A DNA stretch of 64,000 nucleotides from Conus ventricosus (taxonomy: Eukaryota > Mollusca > Gastropoda > Neogastropoda > Conidae): assembly GCA_018398815.1 (NCBI GenBank), contig CM031609.1, forward strand, positions 31,951,799 to 32,015,798, given 5' to 3'. Positions within the stretch are counted from its first letter, which is position 1. Each line of letters begins with the position of its first letter. This document shows positions 58,301 to 64,000 of the stretch, in pieces. Made by a program: the position numbers and the translations under genes. A model generated the notes under the pieces. It made no database searches, was not told where the DNA came from, and saw only the letters and a program-made list of their open reading frames with translations.

Positions 58301-61074
58301 GGGACGCAGCCTGATAGGAGAGTCTCTGTGTGCGACGAAGGCGAACAGGCGATTTGGCCAGGGAGCGGGAAGATTTTGAACGGGCAGGTCCTTTCAGGGG
58401 AGCCTTGCCTTTGGATTTCTACAGTGTAGAAAGAAAAACCGTTGGCAATAAAGGCCGATTGCCTGTTCGCTTCCGAACGCAACGATCGTGTGTCCGCCGG
58501 ACGGGCAGAGGAGGTATCGTAACGATGGTCGCGCGTCCCCTGCGCGGAACCCTCCTCCACACGGCCGTACGCTCATCATAGGTGCGAGCGGATTTCCCCT
58601 GGAATCGACATGCGGGTCCTCCGGGGCAAGGGAGCGACTCCGAACGAGGAGAGGCTCGACCCGTTAATGTCCTTCACCATGTTGGGCACTGGTGGCGAGA
58701 CAATCACGGAACGCACGATCGCAAAGAGGAGACAAAGAGGGTGGATCGAGGGATAGAAAAGAGCTCGAACACCTCGTGAGGGGCACTGGGAGTGCGGTAA
58801 ATGAAGATGAAAACGCGAGTGCCGAGAAGAAAGCACAAACGCGAGAAACATGTGATCGAATAACTAATGTTACTGATGGGGTACTACTAAGTGTGCACAA
58901 GTTGGTAGATCAAGAGATCGCAAGACAATCTCTATACTGTAATAATGATAAATAAGGTACAGGAAAATGAGCCCGGGGAAGCCGAGTACTGCCAAACAAG
59001 GTGTGTGAGGTCAGGCAACATGGCGGAGACGGCAACCGGCGTGGCACAATCGAAGATGGCGGATCGATTGACCGGGAAGGGATCGATCGTCAAGAGTGAC
59101 GCGCAATGGCGCACAAGAGTAAATACCCCTGGTGTACTTGTAATAATGCTAAGGAGGTACTAATAAATGTGCACCAGTTAGTAGATGAGGAGATCGTTTA
59201 CCAGTGATAAATTTGGTACACATAAATGCGCACCAGTGGGCAGATCAAGAGGTCGTACTTCGAAGATCGAAGAACGGAAGGCGAAGTCGCGAGTGCCGAG
59301 ACAAAGGCACAAAGGCGAGGATGGCGCGGTTAAATAGGTAAATAAAGCGCACCAAACCAAAGCCCCACCGGTTCAAGAGTAAAAGGGTGAAGCGAGCAAG
59401 CCACACAATAAGCAAACACAAAGCTATCTTAACACAAACGGCAAAGAGAAGCGAGACAGAGCACAAGACTTATCTTGCTTGGACGGCAGGCCGAGAGAGA
59501 ATGAGGTACGGGAGGTTGACACTGGCTTCTTCCCACGGCGGAAGGGCGTGGGCATCACGTGACTGTCTTATTACTGCATTAGCCACACAAAAACTTCGGC
59601 CTGGCAGAGCTGACTAACTGCCGTTGAATGCTATTGTCTGACATGGTACAGTATATGACGCCAAACATTTTTTTTTTTCAGTTAGGTATACTTTTGCCAA
59701 GTTTTGTCTTTAAGATACTTTTCCTGGCTGTTGCTTTAAAAGTAGTGTAATTTTCTTTTCAATGTGAATAGATTTAAACTATCGAAAAGTTTCATGAGAG
59801 TAAGAAGAACTTAAAGAGGAGGGAAGGGGGGGGGGGGTTAGGATGGGGGACTGGATTAGGGCAATGAGATGGCAGCAGTTTATCTGGTGGTAAAAGTATC
59901 TTAGCACCCCGAAGAGGACGACCGAGAGAGAAGGCATCATGACACTGACGTGTTCTCTTCCGTTGTGTCTGCCCAGGGGGAGGTGGACATTCAGGCAGCA
60001 GTGGCCATGGCGGGGATGCTACGCAGCAAGGGGAGATCCAGATCCTCCACGCCACACCGGAACAGATCTCTCAGCTGCAGCACGCCGCAGCCATACAGAT
60101 CCTGTCAGGGGATCAGGTCATCGGGTGAGTGGTGCCTGTACTGGTTCAACCAGCTGTGCTGGCACGCCGGCTGGCTGTTGCTAATTATGATTATATATGC
60201 TCAGTCATCCGTGCTTCACTTTACAAGTGTTTTCTTTTACTTTTCCATGTTTTCAAGAAAAAAAGAAGAGGAAATTGAGTATTTAAAAAAAAAAGAAAAA
60301 AGGGAAGGGTAACAGAAAAAAAGAAAGTAAATTAATTATTAGCACCACTTGGTTGTTGACTGCTGTTCCAATCTGAATGTAATATTTTTAATTTGGTAGA
60401 GATTGTTGCTTTACAGTGACAATCATGATGCGACAAAGTTATAATTAGCACCCTTTTTTTTTTCATGCTCAGACAAATTTCAATCTAAGGAAACTACACA
60501 AGAAATCAGCTTTCCATTCAGTAAAGTGCAGTTCTTTCCAAAGACCAAAAACAGTTTGCTTTTTTTTTCTTCTCTTGCACAAATGTTTTGAGGTAGATGG
60601 GAGGTTGACATTTCACCAAAGAAGATAAGGAAACAGATGCAGTTATTTTAACAGGTGATCAAGCTTGTGATAGGTGAAGGGTTCGACATTTAACATGTTT
60701 ATATAGCAAAGGGACTATTACTTTGATGGAAAATTCATCTGATTCTTCGTATTGCATTTCCTAGTGGTCAGTGAAAACATCCTAAGGTCAGCATTGAGGA
60801 AAAAAAATCGAATTGAGGGTCTGTGTATGAGATAGGCCTAACGTTTACGTGTGTGAGTGAGAGAGAGGGCCAAGGTATAAACTTGCGTGTGCGTGCATGT
60901 TGGCGCTTGCCGGTTAAAGTCGCTGATCTGTCTTTTGTCGCACAGCAACTTCAGCAGGGTGACCTGACCTTACCGGAGGGTTGCCATGTTGCCACAGTAA
61001 CCACAGACTCGGGAGAAGTGCTGCAGATACAACACAATGCCGTGGTGGCCCCTGCGGCAGACGGAACGGAATGA
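28104..61074 (+). CDS. BANP: BANP/SMAR1-like BEN-domain protein gene (multi-exon, start missing)
   Basis: Ten exons joined in order read as the metazoan BANP protein, a nuclear sequence-specific DNA-binding factor. Vertebrate BANP binds the TCTCGCGAGA element of CpG-island promoters (family knowledge). What is seen: an EPAAKRPR nuclear-signal-like stretch, a helical segment beginning [15 protein letters not shown], the [12 protein letters not shown] block, the [17 protein letters not shown] block, then a BEN domain with [41 protein letters not shown] and [11 protein letters not shown], and a Gln-rich C-terminus. Donor and acceptor phases agree at most junctions. The exons are 58-236 bp, while introns reach 11 kb and hold all the transposons listed here. 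The initiator exon lies upstream of 28104 and was not found. Weak points are the exon 41554-41611 to 44942-45004 junction, the 60124 to 60946 junction, and four missing G residues in the exon at 51910. Confidence 0.9.
28545..28617. repeat. (AT)n-rich array
   Basis: Imperfect TA repeat adjoining the left Penelope arm. Confidence 0.95.
28645..28700 (-). ncRNA. Hammerhead ribozyme motif, left arm
   Basis: Exact reverse complement of the motif at 29395-29448, with the same core, stems and GTA site. The two ribozymes point outward from the palindrome centre. Confidence 0.75.
28969..29300 (+). pseudogene. Penelope-like GIY-YIG endonuclease fragment
   Basis: Open from YIG at 28969 through the spacer and into the right arm, with one frame change near 29185. 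The domain nicks target DNA in related elements. Only the C-terminal part of the polyprotein is present; no RT is seen. Confidence 0.8.
29395..29448 (+). ncRNA. Hammerhead ribozyme motif, right arm
   Basis: Core CTGATGA at 29404-29410 and GAA at 29426-29428. Stem I: AAAACCATC (29395-29403) pairs with GATAGTTTT (29440-29448), 8 of 9 pairs. Stem II is AGCG/CGCT with a C/T mismatch at its base. Stem III is ACAAA/TTTGT with essentially no loop, as in Penelope-element ribozymes. The predicted cleavage is after GTA at 29439. Confidence 0.75.
29460..30874 (+). mobile_element. Putative solo LTR (1.4 kb) inside the Penelope arm
   Basis: Starts TGTAGCCGGGTGC, ends ACCATCACA and is flanked by CTCT (29456-29459 and 30875-30878). 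Removing it rejoins GATTC-CTCT-TTTAAC, exactly the sequence of the uninterrupted left arm at 28625-28644 (reversed), so the insertion borders are proven within the window. Inside are a TATA-like CTTATAAAAGTAG at about 30579 and an AATAAAAG signal at about 30750, as in an LTR. No internal coding region is present. The family is not identified. Confidence 0.7.
30951..31020. repeat. (TA)35 microsatellite
   Basis: Pure TA array at the end of the right Penelope copy, directly followed by a 20-bp-stem hairpin. Confidence 0.98.
31021..31063. repeat. Perfect 20-bp-stem hairpin
   Basis: CCAGTCTAAAATAGGATTTT pairs perfectly with its complement across a 3-base AAA loop. It sits immediately after the (TA)n array. 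Confidence 0.9.
31124..31188. repeat. (AT)n microsatellite
   Basis: Pure AT array bordering the second Penelope fragment. Confidence 0.98.
31195..32500 (-). mobile_element. Second Penelope-like element fragment
   Basis: The minus strand encodes the C-terminal linker and GIY-YIG domain; its 3' region holds a (TG)n and poly(G) tract (31530-31645). Ribozyme-like strings lie at both ends: CTGAGGA ... GGC/GCC ... GAAA near 31225-31260 (minus) and CTGAAGA ... GAAC/GTTC ... GAAA near 32457-32485 (plus). Both depart from the CTGATGA core. The element is 5'-truncated, with no RT. Confidence 0.75.
31694..31969 (-). CDS. Penelope-like GIY-YIG endonuclease domain
   Basis: Reads [20 protein letters not shown], then [29 protein letters not shown] and [10 protein letters not shown]. 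The YIG, the following Arg and the His residues match the GIY-YIG endonuclease of Penelope-like elements. Upstream, on the same strand in another frame, CSNKCIIC resembles the Cys motif of the linker. It is 92 codons long, open to its stop. Confidence 0.85.
   Translation of the reverse strand: MFCELCQNSQYIGETKNSLRKRFYLHRSHIKNNIGTLVTQHFNLPNHTLANMKCMVIEKVFSDSHTHRICREKFWISKLKTLHPFGLNSQQ
32624..33306. repeat. 26-bp minisatellite, about 26 copies
   Basis: Unit GACTCCACACAAGTARTGAT plus GAATGT, with two main variants (AGTAGTG and AGTAATG). The minus strand is open in all three frames only because the unit carries no stop; this is not evidence of coding. Confidence 0.97.
33307..34799. other. AT-rich BANP intron, nothing recognised
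   Basis: No supported exon or repeat. Confidence 0.5.
34800..34890 (-). mobile_element. Long SINE family fragment
   Basis: Matches 36580-36700 (GGTCAGGA ... GCAACACTC ... GCGCCCATTAAGTG). Short relic without a tail. Confidence 0.6.
35545..35850 (+). mobile_element. tRNA-derived SINE, second family
   Basis: Pol III B-box match GATCGAACC at 35607-35615, a weak A-box-like stretch about 35 bp upstream, a body with ACCCATTGTAGATGGGTACC, and a (GT)n-ending 3' side. No target duplication was found. Confidence 0.5.
35983..36830 (-). mobile_element. Long SINE family, full-length copy
   Basis: 848 bp on the minus strand with exact 14-bp target duplications CTAGGTTGTGACTT (35969-35982 and 36831-36844) and an A-rich 3' tail. 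The head is tRNA-like: A-box TGGCGAAGTGG (36809-36819) and B-box GGTTCGAATCC (36765-36775), both on the minus strand. The body is unusually long for a SINE and carries a short open frame (36191-36418) shared with other copies. Confidence 0.9.
37543..37690. repeat. (TG)n compound microsatellite
   Basis: (TG)35 with GCGT interruptions, then a second TG array. Open frames over it are artefacts. Confidence 0.97.
37933..38247 (-). mobile_element. Short retroelement with (AAC)n tail
   Basis: 315 bp flanked by CATGGTATC (37924-37932 and 38248-38256), with a (CAA)n tail on the minus strand. No open frame and no clear Pol III boxes. Probably a SINE of unknown head type. Confidence 0.6.
38960..39425. 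mobile_element. DIRS-like terminal repeat relic
   Basis: 39072-39150 resembles the right end of the DIRS element at 53-59 kb (GACATGCTACAGTAAATGACGC) joined to its left end (CAAATGGGGAGTTTTT ...). 39369-39410 resembles the inverted left edge (TTTGACATGGTAAGTATG). The spacing of about 250 bp equals that in the intact element. Heavily diverged. Confidence 0.5.
39516..39592 (+). CDS. BANP: BANP coding exon with KRPR basic motif
   Basis: Acceptor TTTTTTCTGTCACAG before 39516 and donor GTAATA after 39592. It reads [19 protein letters not shown], followed by TEQSLK, parallel to the EPALKRQRLE segment of vertebrate BANP. The exon enters at phase 1 and leaves at phase 0, fitting its neighbours. Confidence 0.88.
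39612..39660. repeat. (TG)n plus poly(G)
   Basis: TG array running into a run of about 10 G just after the BANP exon at 39516. Confidence 0.95.
40784..40953 (+). CDS. BANP: BANP coding exon, conserved N-terminal helical segment
   Basis: Acceptor TCTTTCTCTCTAG before 40784 and donor GTGAGA after 40953. The frame gives [20 protein letters not shown], then [20 protein letters not shown], matching the SINQTICLRLDSIEAKLQAL...LEEKLDLV helical region of vertebrate BANP. The heptad-like Leu/Val spacing suggests a coiled coil. It ends in a Ser/Asn-rich tail and leaves two bases (GG). Confidence 0.93.
41150..41341. repeat. (CA)n then (AT)n microsatellites
   Basis: CA array 41150-41206 and AT array 41268-41341. 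Confidence 0.97.
41554..41611 (+). CDS. BANP: BANP short linker exon
   Basis: Acceptor TGTGTGCAG before 41554 and donor GTGTGT after 41611. With the incoming GG it reads [20 protein letters not shown], resembling the NTIVVKVPGQ stretch of vertebrate BANP. As written it leaves phase 0, but the next exon needs phase 1. One more G in the GGG run near 41600 would fix the phase (reading ...KMEPGEPQ). Otherwise an exon between 41.6 and 44.9 kb was missed. Confidence 0.65.
42040..42790 (-). mobile_element. Long SINE copy with internal tandem expansion
   Basis: The flanks match 36130-36480 (AACAGGAACCCACC and, after the array, CCCCCTACTGACACACGATAATTG). The middle is replaced by 52-bp repeats grown from the SINE segment TTCAGTGGCGCCTGTTCTGAT. 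Confidence 0.8.
42134..42540. repeat. 52-bp tandem repeat, about 8 copies
   Basis: Unit begins TGGTCAGTGATACCTGTTCT and ends CAAGGGACTCTG. Units are nearly identical, so the expansion is recent. It is derived from the SINE body. Confidence 0.95.
43030..43640 (+). mobile_element. hAT-like DNA transposon remnant
   Basis: Imperfect terminal repeats CAGGGTTCGTACAG (left) and CTGTACAAACCCTG (right), with internal TCCTTAAA/CCTTGAA subterminal repeats at both ends. Inside, around 43430-43510, broken coding resembles a BED zinc finger start ([15 protein letters not shown]). No 8-bp duplication was confirmed. Confidence 0.65.
43813..43860. repeat. (TG)n microsatellite
   Basis: TG array with GGT interruptions, in a BANP intron. 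Similar arrays lie at 44808-44872 and 45311-45360. Confidence 0.93.
44096..44656 (+). mobile_element. Long SINE family, 5'-truncated young copy
   Basis: 561 bp ending in an 18-base poly(A), flanked by exact duplications AAGTTTGTGTGCTGTTC (44079-44095 and 44655-44671; the first AA overlaps the tail). Very close to the copy at 36.0-36.5 kb. Confidence 0.92.
44942..45004 (+). CDS. BANP: BANP coding exon, NVTLITLN block
   Basis: Acceptor TGTATTTCAG before 44942 and donor GTTGGT after 45004. It reads [29 protein letters not shown] is nearly invariant in vertebrate BANP. It enters at phase 1 and leaves one base that matches the next exon. Confidence 0.93.
45597..46131. repeat. 87-bp minisatellite, about 6 copies
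   Basis: Units are nearly identical. 87 is a multiple of three, so both strands hold long open frames (191 codons plus, 227 codons minus) of a 29-residue repeat. It lies in the BANP intron 45005-48422. No start context or splice signal supports coding. Confidence 0.95.
46600..47315. other. Intron with a short 34-38-bp triplication
   Basis: AATGGCAAGAGATGCTTCAT and close variants repeat three times at 46850-46955. Nothing else recognised. Confidence 0.6.
47316..48140 (+). mobile_element. Long SINE family, old full-length copy
   Basis: Begins with a decayed tRNA-like head (AAGGTGCAGTGGTTAGCATG) and runs through the same body order as 36830-35983, ending near GAGACAGCAAATAG. Diverged, no duplication seen. 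Confidence 0.75.
48423..48498 (+). CDS. BANP: BANP coding exon, start of the BEN region
   Basis: Acceptor TTTTTATTTTTCAG before 48423 and donor GTAATC after 48498. It reads [20 protein letters not shown], then VPITP, matching [18 protein letters not shown] of vertebrate BANP almost exactly. It leaves AG, which with the C of the exon at 49691 gives Ser as in the vertebrate PSDMLH context. A decayed tandem copy of the second half of this exon and its donor lies about 120 bp downstream. Confidence 0.95.
48460..48690. repeat. Tandem duplication of half an exon plus donor
   Basis: The segment AACAACCCAGAAATGAGAGT ... GAGGTAATCTAGACTGAAGA (from about 48459) recurs from about 48578 with a few changes. 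The second copy has the donor but no acceptor, so it should stay intronic. Confidence 0.9.
48860..48936 (+). CDS. BANP: Possible BANP cassette exon (unproven)
   Basis: A 77-bp open stretch between acceptor CAACAAGCAG and donor GTACAG. In phase with exon 48423-48498 it reads [20 protein letters not shown], then DVTVKR. Direct joining of 48498 to 49691 already restores the conserved protein, and inclusion of 77 bp would shift the frame. It is either a frame-shifting cassette, a 78-bp cassette missing one base in this assembly, or not an exon. Confidence 0.35.
49691..49854 (+). CDS. BANP: BANP coding exon, BEN domain first half
   Basis: Acceptor GTGCTTGCAG before 49691 and donor GTGAGT after 49854. 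It reads [20 protein letters not shown], then [35 protein letters not shown]. This is the N-terminal half of the BEN DNA-binding fold and is the best conserved segment in the window. It leaves T, completed by GT of the next exon to give the Cys of GIRC. Confidence 0.97.
50443..51215 (+). mobile_element. Long SINE family, old full-length copy
   Basis: Head GGCAGAGTGGTTGGCATTAT with B-box-like GGGTTCAGTTTTC, the same body, and the end GCAGACAGCAAAAAGAG. The short open frame of the family is retained at 50733-51005. Confidence 0.78.
51910..52145 (+). CDS. BANP: BANP coding exon, BEN domain second half; frame broken by four missing G
   Basis: Acceptor TTTTCCTGAAG before 51910. The frame opens [11 protein letters not shown], jumps to [20 protein letters not shown] from 51949, returns to [19 protein letters not shown] from 52011, and jumps again to [20 protein letters not shown] from 52085. 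Each jump is explained by a single missing G beside an existing G (near 51944, 51948, 52009 and 52082). The residues themselves match the vertebrate [20 protein letters not shown] and LAVKSF blocks. A donor after 52145 (GTTGGG) gives the phase wanted by the next exon; a donor after 52141 is the alternative. Confidence 0.9.
53521..53616. repeat. DIRS internal complementary region
   Basis: GACATGGTAAGTATACTAGC through CCCCATTTTTG is the reverse complement of the left edge (53262-53317). It continues into GCGTCTATATACTGTACC, the reverse complement of the right edge (59640-59660). Confidence 0.92.
53660..54600 (-). pseudogene. DIRS tyrosine recombinase, frame-broken
   Basis: Pieces read [20 protein letters not shown] (core start), then [18 protein letters not shown], and at the C-terminus a segment ending [20 protein letters not shown]. 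This matches the NPSTFTSFYLRDV-type end of DIRS recombinases. It integrates the circular cDNA in related elements. No single frame covers the domain. Confidence 0.8.
55228..55685 (-). pseudogene. DIRS RNase H domain
   Basis: Reads [34 protein letters not shown] and, in another frame, [12 protein letters not shown], followed by a poly-Gly stretch encoded by a run of about 31 C (55310-55340). The Asp/Glu/Asp triad is visible. The poly(C) expansion sits where the family has a short GG motif. Confidence 0.85.
55661..56310 (-). pseudogene. DIRS reverse transcriptase C-terminal part
   Basis: Reads [20 protein letters not shown] and [17 protein letters not shown], typical of DIRS/Ngaro RT. Upstream [11 protein letters not shown] corresponds to the palm region. 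The catalytic YXDD motif is not recognisable in one frame. Confidence 0.7.
56311..58560 (-). pseudogene. DIRS gag-like region
   Basis: GC-rich, Pro/Arg-rich open pieces (56249-56836, 57247-58137, 58249-58560, minus strand) upstream of the RT. No motif recognised; identity inferred from position. Confidence 0.5.
59977..60124 (+). CDS. BANP: BANP coding exon, Gln-rich C-terminal region
   Basis: Acceptor CTGCCCAG before 59977 and donor GTGAGT after 60124. The frame joined to the previous exon reads Gly/Ser-rich sequence, then [20 protein letters not shown] and [15 protein letters not shown]. This resembles the Gln-rich VQITQDSEGNLQIHH region of vertebrate BANP, whose ELHIHQV-like repeats also appear at the end of the exon at 51910. 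It leaves two bases where the next exon wants none; one more G in the GGG at the donor would fix this. Confidence 0.85.
60946..61074 (+). CDS. BANP: BANP last coding exon (stop TGA)
   Basis: Acceptor CTGTCTTTTGTCGCACAG before 60946. It reads [20 protein letters not shown], then [22 protein letters not shown] and a stop at 61072-61074. The [13 protein letters not shown] segment continues the C-terminal style of the preceding exon. Downstream DNA is T/C-rich, as expected of 3' untranslated sequence, but no poly(A) signal is seen within 900 bp. Confidence 0.8.
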   Translation, partial: QLQQGDLTLPEGCHVATVTTDSGEVLQIQHNAVVAPAADGTE

Positions 61075-61732
61075 CCCCGTCGGCTTTCTCTGGACTGTGG
61101 AAATCGCATAACTTAATCCAGCAGCTTTCATTGCATTTTGCAGCCTTAAAGAGTATTACTTCACTCTTGTCTCTTTTCACTCTCTTTCTCTGTTTCTCTG
61201 CATTTGTACTTGTCTGTCTGTCTGTCTGTCTGTCCCTCCATCTTTCTGTTTTTTCCTTTTTTGTCTGTTCCTGAAGAAAAACCAGTTTCGCTTTCAAACC
61301 CGTGTTTGCACTAACCGTGACTGAAGACCATTTGACCGTTACTTTTTCGTCTCTGTGTTTCTTTGTTCCCTGTTCTGTTTCTCTCTGTCCCTTCCTCCTG
61401 TTGCAGGTTTTGCCTCTTGTCCATGTTTCCCCTCATGCTTTAACCTCCTTCCATATTTTCCGTCTATTTTCCCACAAACTTCCACATCTCTACCCCCACC
61501 TGTATTCCACCCCAAATTCTTTGAGTATTTATCTACAACATTCATCTGAGACTTCCCAGAATTCTTGAGGCGTTTGTATATTTTACTGAGCACTTTTTAC
61601 ACATACATGTGTGTATGGGTGCTGATGAAAAAACAACAAACAAACAAAGGCCTCTTCTCCATTTTCATAAGGCTCTGAACCACTCGAAGAATGGGCTGTG
61701 GCTGTGTCATTTATTGTCCTGCAAAACCTTCC
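61075..61732 (+). other. Probable BANP 3' untranslated or flanking DNA
   Basis: Follows the stop codon directly. It is rich in CT tracts, including (CTGT)n at 61211-61232 and long TTCC runs. No further open frame of interest and no AATAAA are seen. Confidence 0.5.
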
Positions 61733-61916
61733 TAACTCAAAGCTCTGGATCCCATGCAGCATCAAGGGCTTCGAAACTGTATGAGGGCATTCCACAACAC
61801 CCCAGAGCACAGCCTGTAAGCAGGTACTGAGGAACCATCCCTCTCCATCCGCCGACTAAAACTTTCTCTGAACAGTTGTTCTAACCTCTTGTGAACTCCC
61901 AAACCCTGCTTATGAC
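61733..61916 (+). mobile_element. Relic of the I-like LINE ORF2
   Basis: Matches LINE copy 2 at 21390-21560 (ATCAAGGGCTTC ... CATTCCACAACACCCC ... GCAGCCTGT-like). About 180 bp, diverged. Confidence 0.8.
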
Positions 61917-61929
61917 TTCTTTTTTTCAG

Positions 61930-62186
61930 AAATGAAATGAGGTAGGGAACAGTAAACGGTAAACAAGTGGGTATGTTTTGCTCCCATAAGGAAACCTAAC
62001 ACAGAGTAACTTTTATTCAAGACTGGCACAGCCTTTTAAACTTGAATAAAGTCAGACAAATACATAGATGAACAATCTAATAGTGGGGGAAAAACAAGCG
62101 CAGGCCAACAACTGAACTGTCTGGCAAAGATTTGGACTTGAGGGGAGGGGAGGGGGGAGTTTGAAGATGGAGAAACTGGGAAAATG

Positions 62187-62221
<35 letters not shown>

Positions 62222-62416
62222 TCCCCTCCCCTCAAGTCCAAATCTTTGCCAGACAGTTCAGTTGTTGGCCTGCGCTTGTTTTTCCCCCACTATTAGATTG
62301 TTCGTCTATGTATTTGTCTGACTTTATTCAAGTTTAAACGCTGTGCCAGTCTTGAATAAAAGTTACTCTGTGTTAGGTTTCCTTATGGGAGCAAAACATA
62401 CCCCACTTGTTTACTG
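61930..62416. mobile_element. Long hairpin element with 200-bp arms
   Basis: Arms 61948-62152 and 62220-62419 are near-perfect reverse complements around a spacer with about 26 A. A 13-bp direct repeat TTCTTTTTTTCAG flanks it (61917-61929 and 62417-62429). AATAAA strings occur within both arms. Confidence 0.85.
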
Positions 62417-62429
62417 TTCTTTTTTTCAG

Positions 62430-63769
62430 TTGAAATGCAACTAGAAATTTGAAGAGGTTGCTAGTTCAAATCCACCCATAGGAATCCATATACCTCCTAT
62501 TTGATAAATAAGGTAAATATTGACCTTGGAGTTGTCGTTTGTTCAGTGACCCACCTTGGTCTTTCCACACCTGAGAGATCTGCCTCTTGTATAGACTACC
62601 AATGATTCTCTGGTGTATATGACATTTTAAAAAAAAAACTGAACTTTGTTCCAAATTTCCATCCTTTCGAAGAGTATTTCCTGGTGGCTTAAAATCTTAA
62701 AGAGCTGCTACTACTGCTTACTGCATAACAGCTCCTCAGAATTGTGCAAAACACATTCCCTCAGACATCTCCATCTACAATGCTTAGCTCACAGTATCGG
62801 TCCAGGCACTTCAGATGGTGTCTAAATGGAAACTTTAAGAATTTTTCATTTTGTCCTACTCCTTTTCTGCTTTGGAAGCCATGGTTGGCTGTAATCGTAA
62901 GAGTTCTCAAATCCTGAATTTTGTTTTAATTGCATGCTGTCTGAAATCAGATGGTAAGAATATAGTTTTTCTTGGGATTCCTAATGGCATTTGAGGCAGT
63001 AAGGAGGCTGATAGAATGCCACAATTAAAGACCGGTGCATATTCTCGTTCTTTAATACTGATCCGAAATCAGAAGCTTCCCTTAAACTTTTACCATATCT
63101 ATGTCTGTATTGCCTTGGTCCGTAGCTCTTTCAGTATTTTCATCCATATTCCTTTTTTAATTCCTTCCGTATTCTCTCTACTTGTGTCCCCCCCCCCCCC
63201 GCCCCCCCCATCCCACCCACTCTCCTACACTCTTTCCATATTCTTAAATATTTATGTTTTTAAAATTTGCTATTATTAGTTACCCACTTCCTTCTTAACT
63301 TCATATTCTGTGTTCATTTTAGCCCTCACTCCTTGCGTAAGTTCCATTCTCTATCTGTTAAAAACCAGAATGTGCAAGTTATTCCAGGGAATGATTGATG
63401 AATGTTAAAATGACAGAATTCATTAGTCACTACACGACTGCCATTGAACTCTAAGGTAAAGTCCATGGTTGAATTAATGGAAGAACTTCCAGTGTGTGTT
63501 TTGCTGATATTTACTGACTCGTTAGCACAAAGCAATGTGGACATGATGTAATGAATGTAAAATTTTACTCATCAGTTATAAAAAAACCATCTTTCAATGA
63601 ACAAAAGAAAAGGAGAGGGGGGGGGGGGGGATCAGATAATGCAACAAATAAAACAAAAACCGTACATTAAGTCAAGCAATGTGGATGAAGCAAACCATTC
63701 CATCGTTCAGGCTTTCATGACAGGCACGCTGGATTTCAGTTTCATTTCCACCTGTTGTTTTGGCTGCAG
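62430..63769. other. Non-coding, nothing recognised
   Basis: AT-rich with a poly(C) tract at 63189-63209 and poly(G) at 63618-63630. Confidence 0.4.
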
Positions 63770-63967
63770 TATAGAATTCTTCATCCACCAGTGATACCTC
63801 ACTGGGGTCCGCATCAGGAGTCAGCAGCTACTACTAGTGTTCCAGGGGCCAGGTTGCAGCATGCTTTTGACGATTGTCAAGGTGGTAACTTGACTGACAC
63901 GGCAGCACAGATTTCCTCTCCAGCCACTGGCAGCAGCCTCCTTGTCTTGCAGATTAATGGCACCTGA
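63770..63967 (+). CDS. Possible alternative terminal exon
   Basis: Acceptor TTCCACCTGTTGTTTTGGCTGCAG precedes an open frame reading YRILHPPVIPHWGPHQESAA, then a Thr/Ser/Gln-rich stretch ending SSLLVLQING T and a stop at 63965-63967. The composition fits a BANP C-terminus. However, the exon at 60946 has no convincing donor before its stop, so the link is weak. Confidence 0.25.
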   Translation, partial: YRILHPPVIPHWGPHQESAATTSVPGARLQHAFDDCQGGNLTDTAAQISSPATGSSLLVLQINGT

Positions 63968-64000
63968 CAGACAGGTGTCGTCGATTGATTGGTATCAAGC

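Larger units (their letters stand above)
53262..59660 (-). mobile_element. DIRS-type tyrosine-recombinase retrotransposon
   Basis: 6.4 kb on the minus strand, inside the BANP intron 52146-59976. Inverted terminal repeats of about 150 bp lie at 53305-53455 and 59497-59650. The internal complementary region at 53521-53616 carries the complement of the left edge fused to that of the right edge, the DIRS hallmark. Minus-strand coding order: gag-like, RT, RNase H, tyrosine recombinase, all broken by frame slips. Confidence 0.93.

Noticed and set aside
1..64000. CRISPR array or bacterial operons
   Set aside because: No short direct repeats with unique spacers and no prokaryotic gene organisation; the tandem arrays are minisatellites.

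Overview
The window looks like nuclear DNA of a lophotrochozoan, most likely a marine gastropod mollusc. It is AT-rich and full of (CA)n/(TG)n and (TA)n arrays. One conserved protein gene has long introns packed with I-like LINEs, a DIRS retrotransposon, Penelope-like elements and long tRNA-headed SINEs. Species is inference; no taxon-specific gene was seen.

The one host gene I can support is an orthologue of BANP (SMAR1/BEND1), a BEN-domain nuclear DNA-binding protein, on the + strand from about 28.1 to 61.1 kb. Recognised coding exons are 28104-28260, 39516-39592, 40784-40953, 41554-41611, 44942-45004, 48423-48498, 49691-49854, 51910-52145, 59977-60124 and 60946-61074, with a possible cassette exon at 48860-48936 and a possible alternative last exon at 63770-63967. 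The start codon was not found. The BEN-domain exon 51910-52145 needs four extra G residues to read the conserved protein. Similar one-base losses in G or C runs break LINE open frames elsewhere, so I read them as assembly errors rather than gene death.

Layout: 0-6.8 kb, microsatellites, an unrecognised stretch and a CpG-richer segment near 4.9 kb. 6.87-11.27 kb, a nearly intact 5'-truncated I-like LINE (minus strand) with a 13-bp target duplication. 11.6-12.9 kb, two isolated 55-bp copies of that LINE's 3' tail, each with its own target duplication. 15.73-22.86 kb, a second, full-length LINE copy (plus strand) invaded by a 1.2-kb foldback element flanked by TTAA. 23-26.6 kb, low-quality-looking sequence, a SINE and another LINE 3' end. 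28.6-32.5 kb, a Penelope-like cluster: an inverted pair of 3' ends carrying hammerhead-ribozyme motifs, a solo LTR inserted next to one ribozyme, (TA)n arrays and a second GIY-YIG fragment. 32.6-33.3 kb, a 26-bp minisatellite. 34.8-51.2 kb, BANP introns with seven copies of one long SINE family, a hAT remnant, and 52-bp and 87-bp tandem repeats. 53.26-59.66 kb, a DIRS-type tyrosine-recombinase retrotransposon with inverted terminal repeats and an internal complementary region. 61.1-64 kb, 3' untranslated or flanking DNA with a LINE relic and a 200-bp-arm hairpin.

The most unusual items are the paired hammerhead motifs in the Penelope palindrome, the solo 55-bp LINE tails, the HDV-ribozyme-like fold at the 5' end of the full-length LINE, the intact DIRS circle-junction architecture plus older relics, and the long SINE family.
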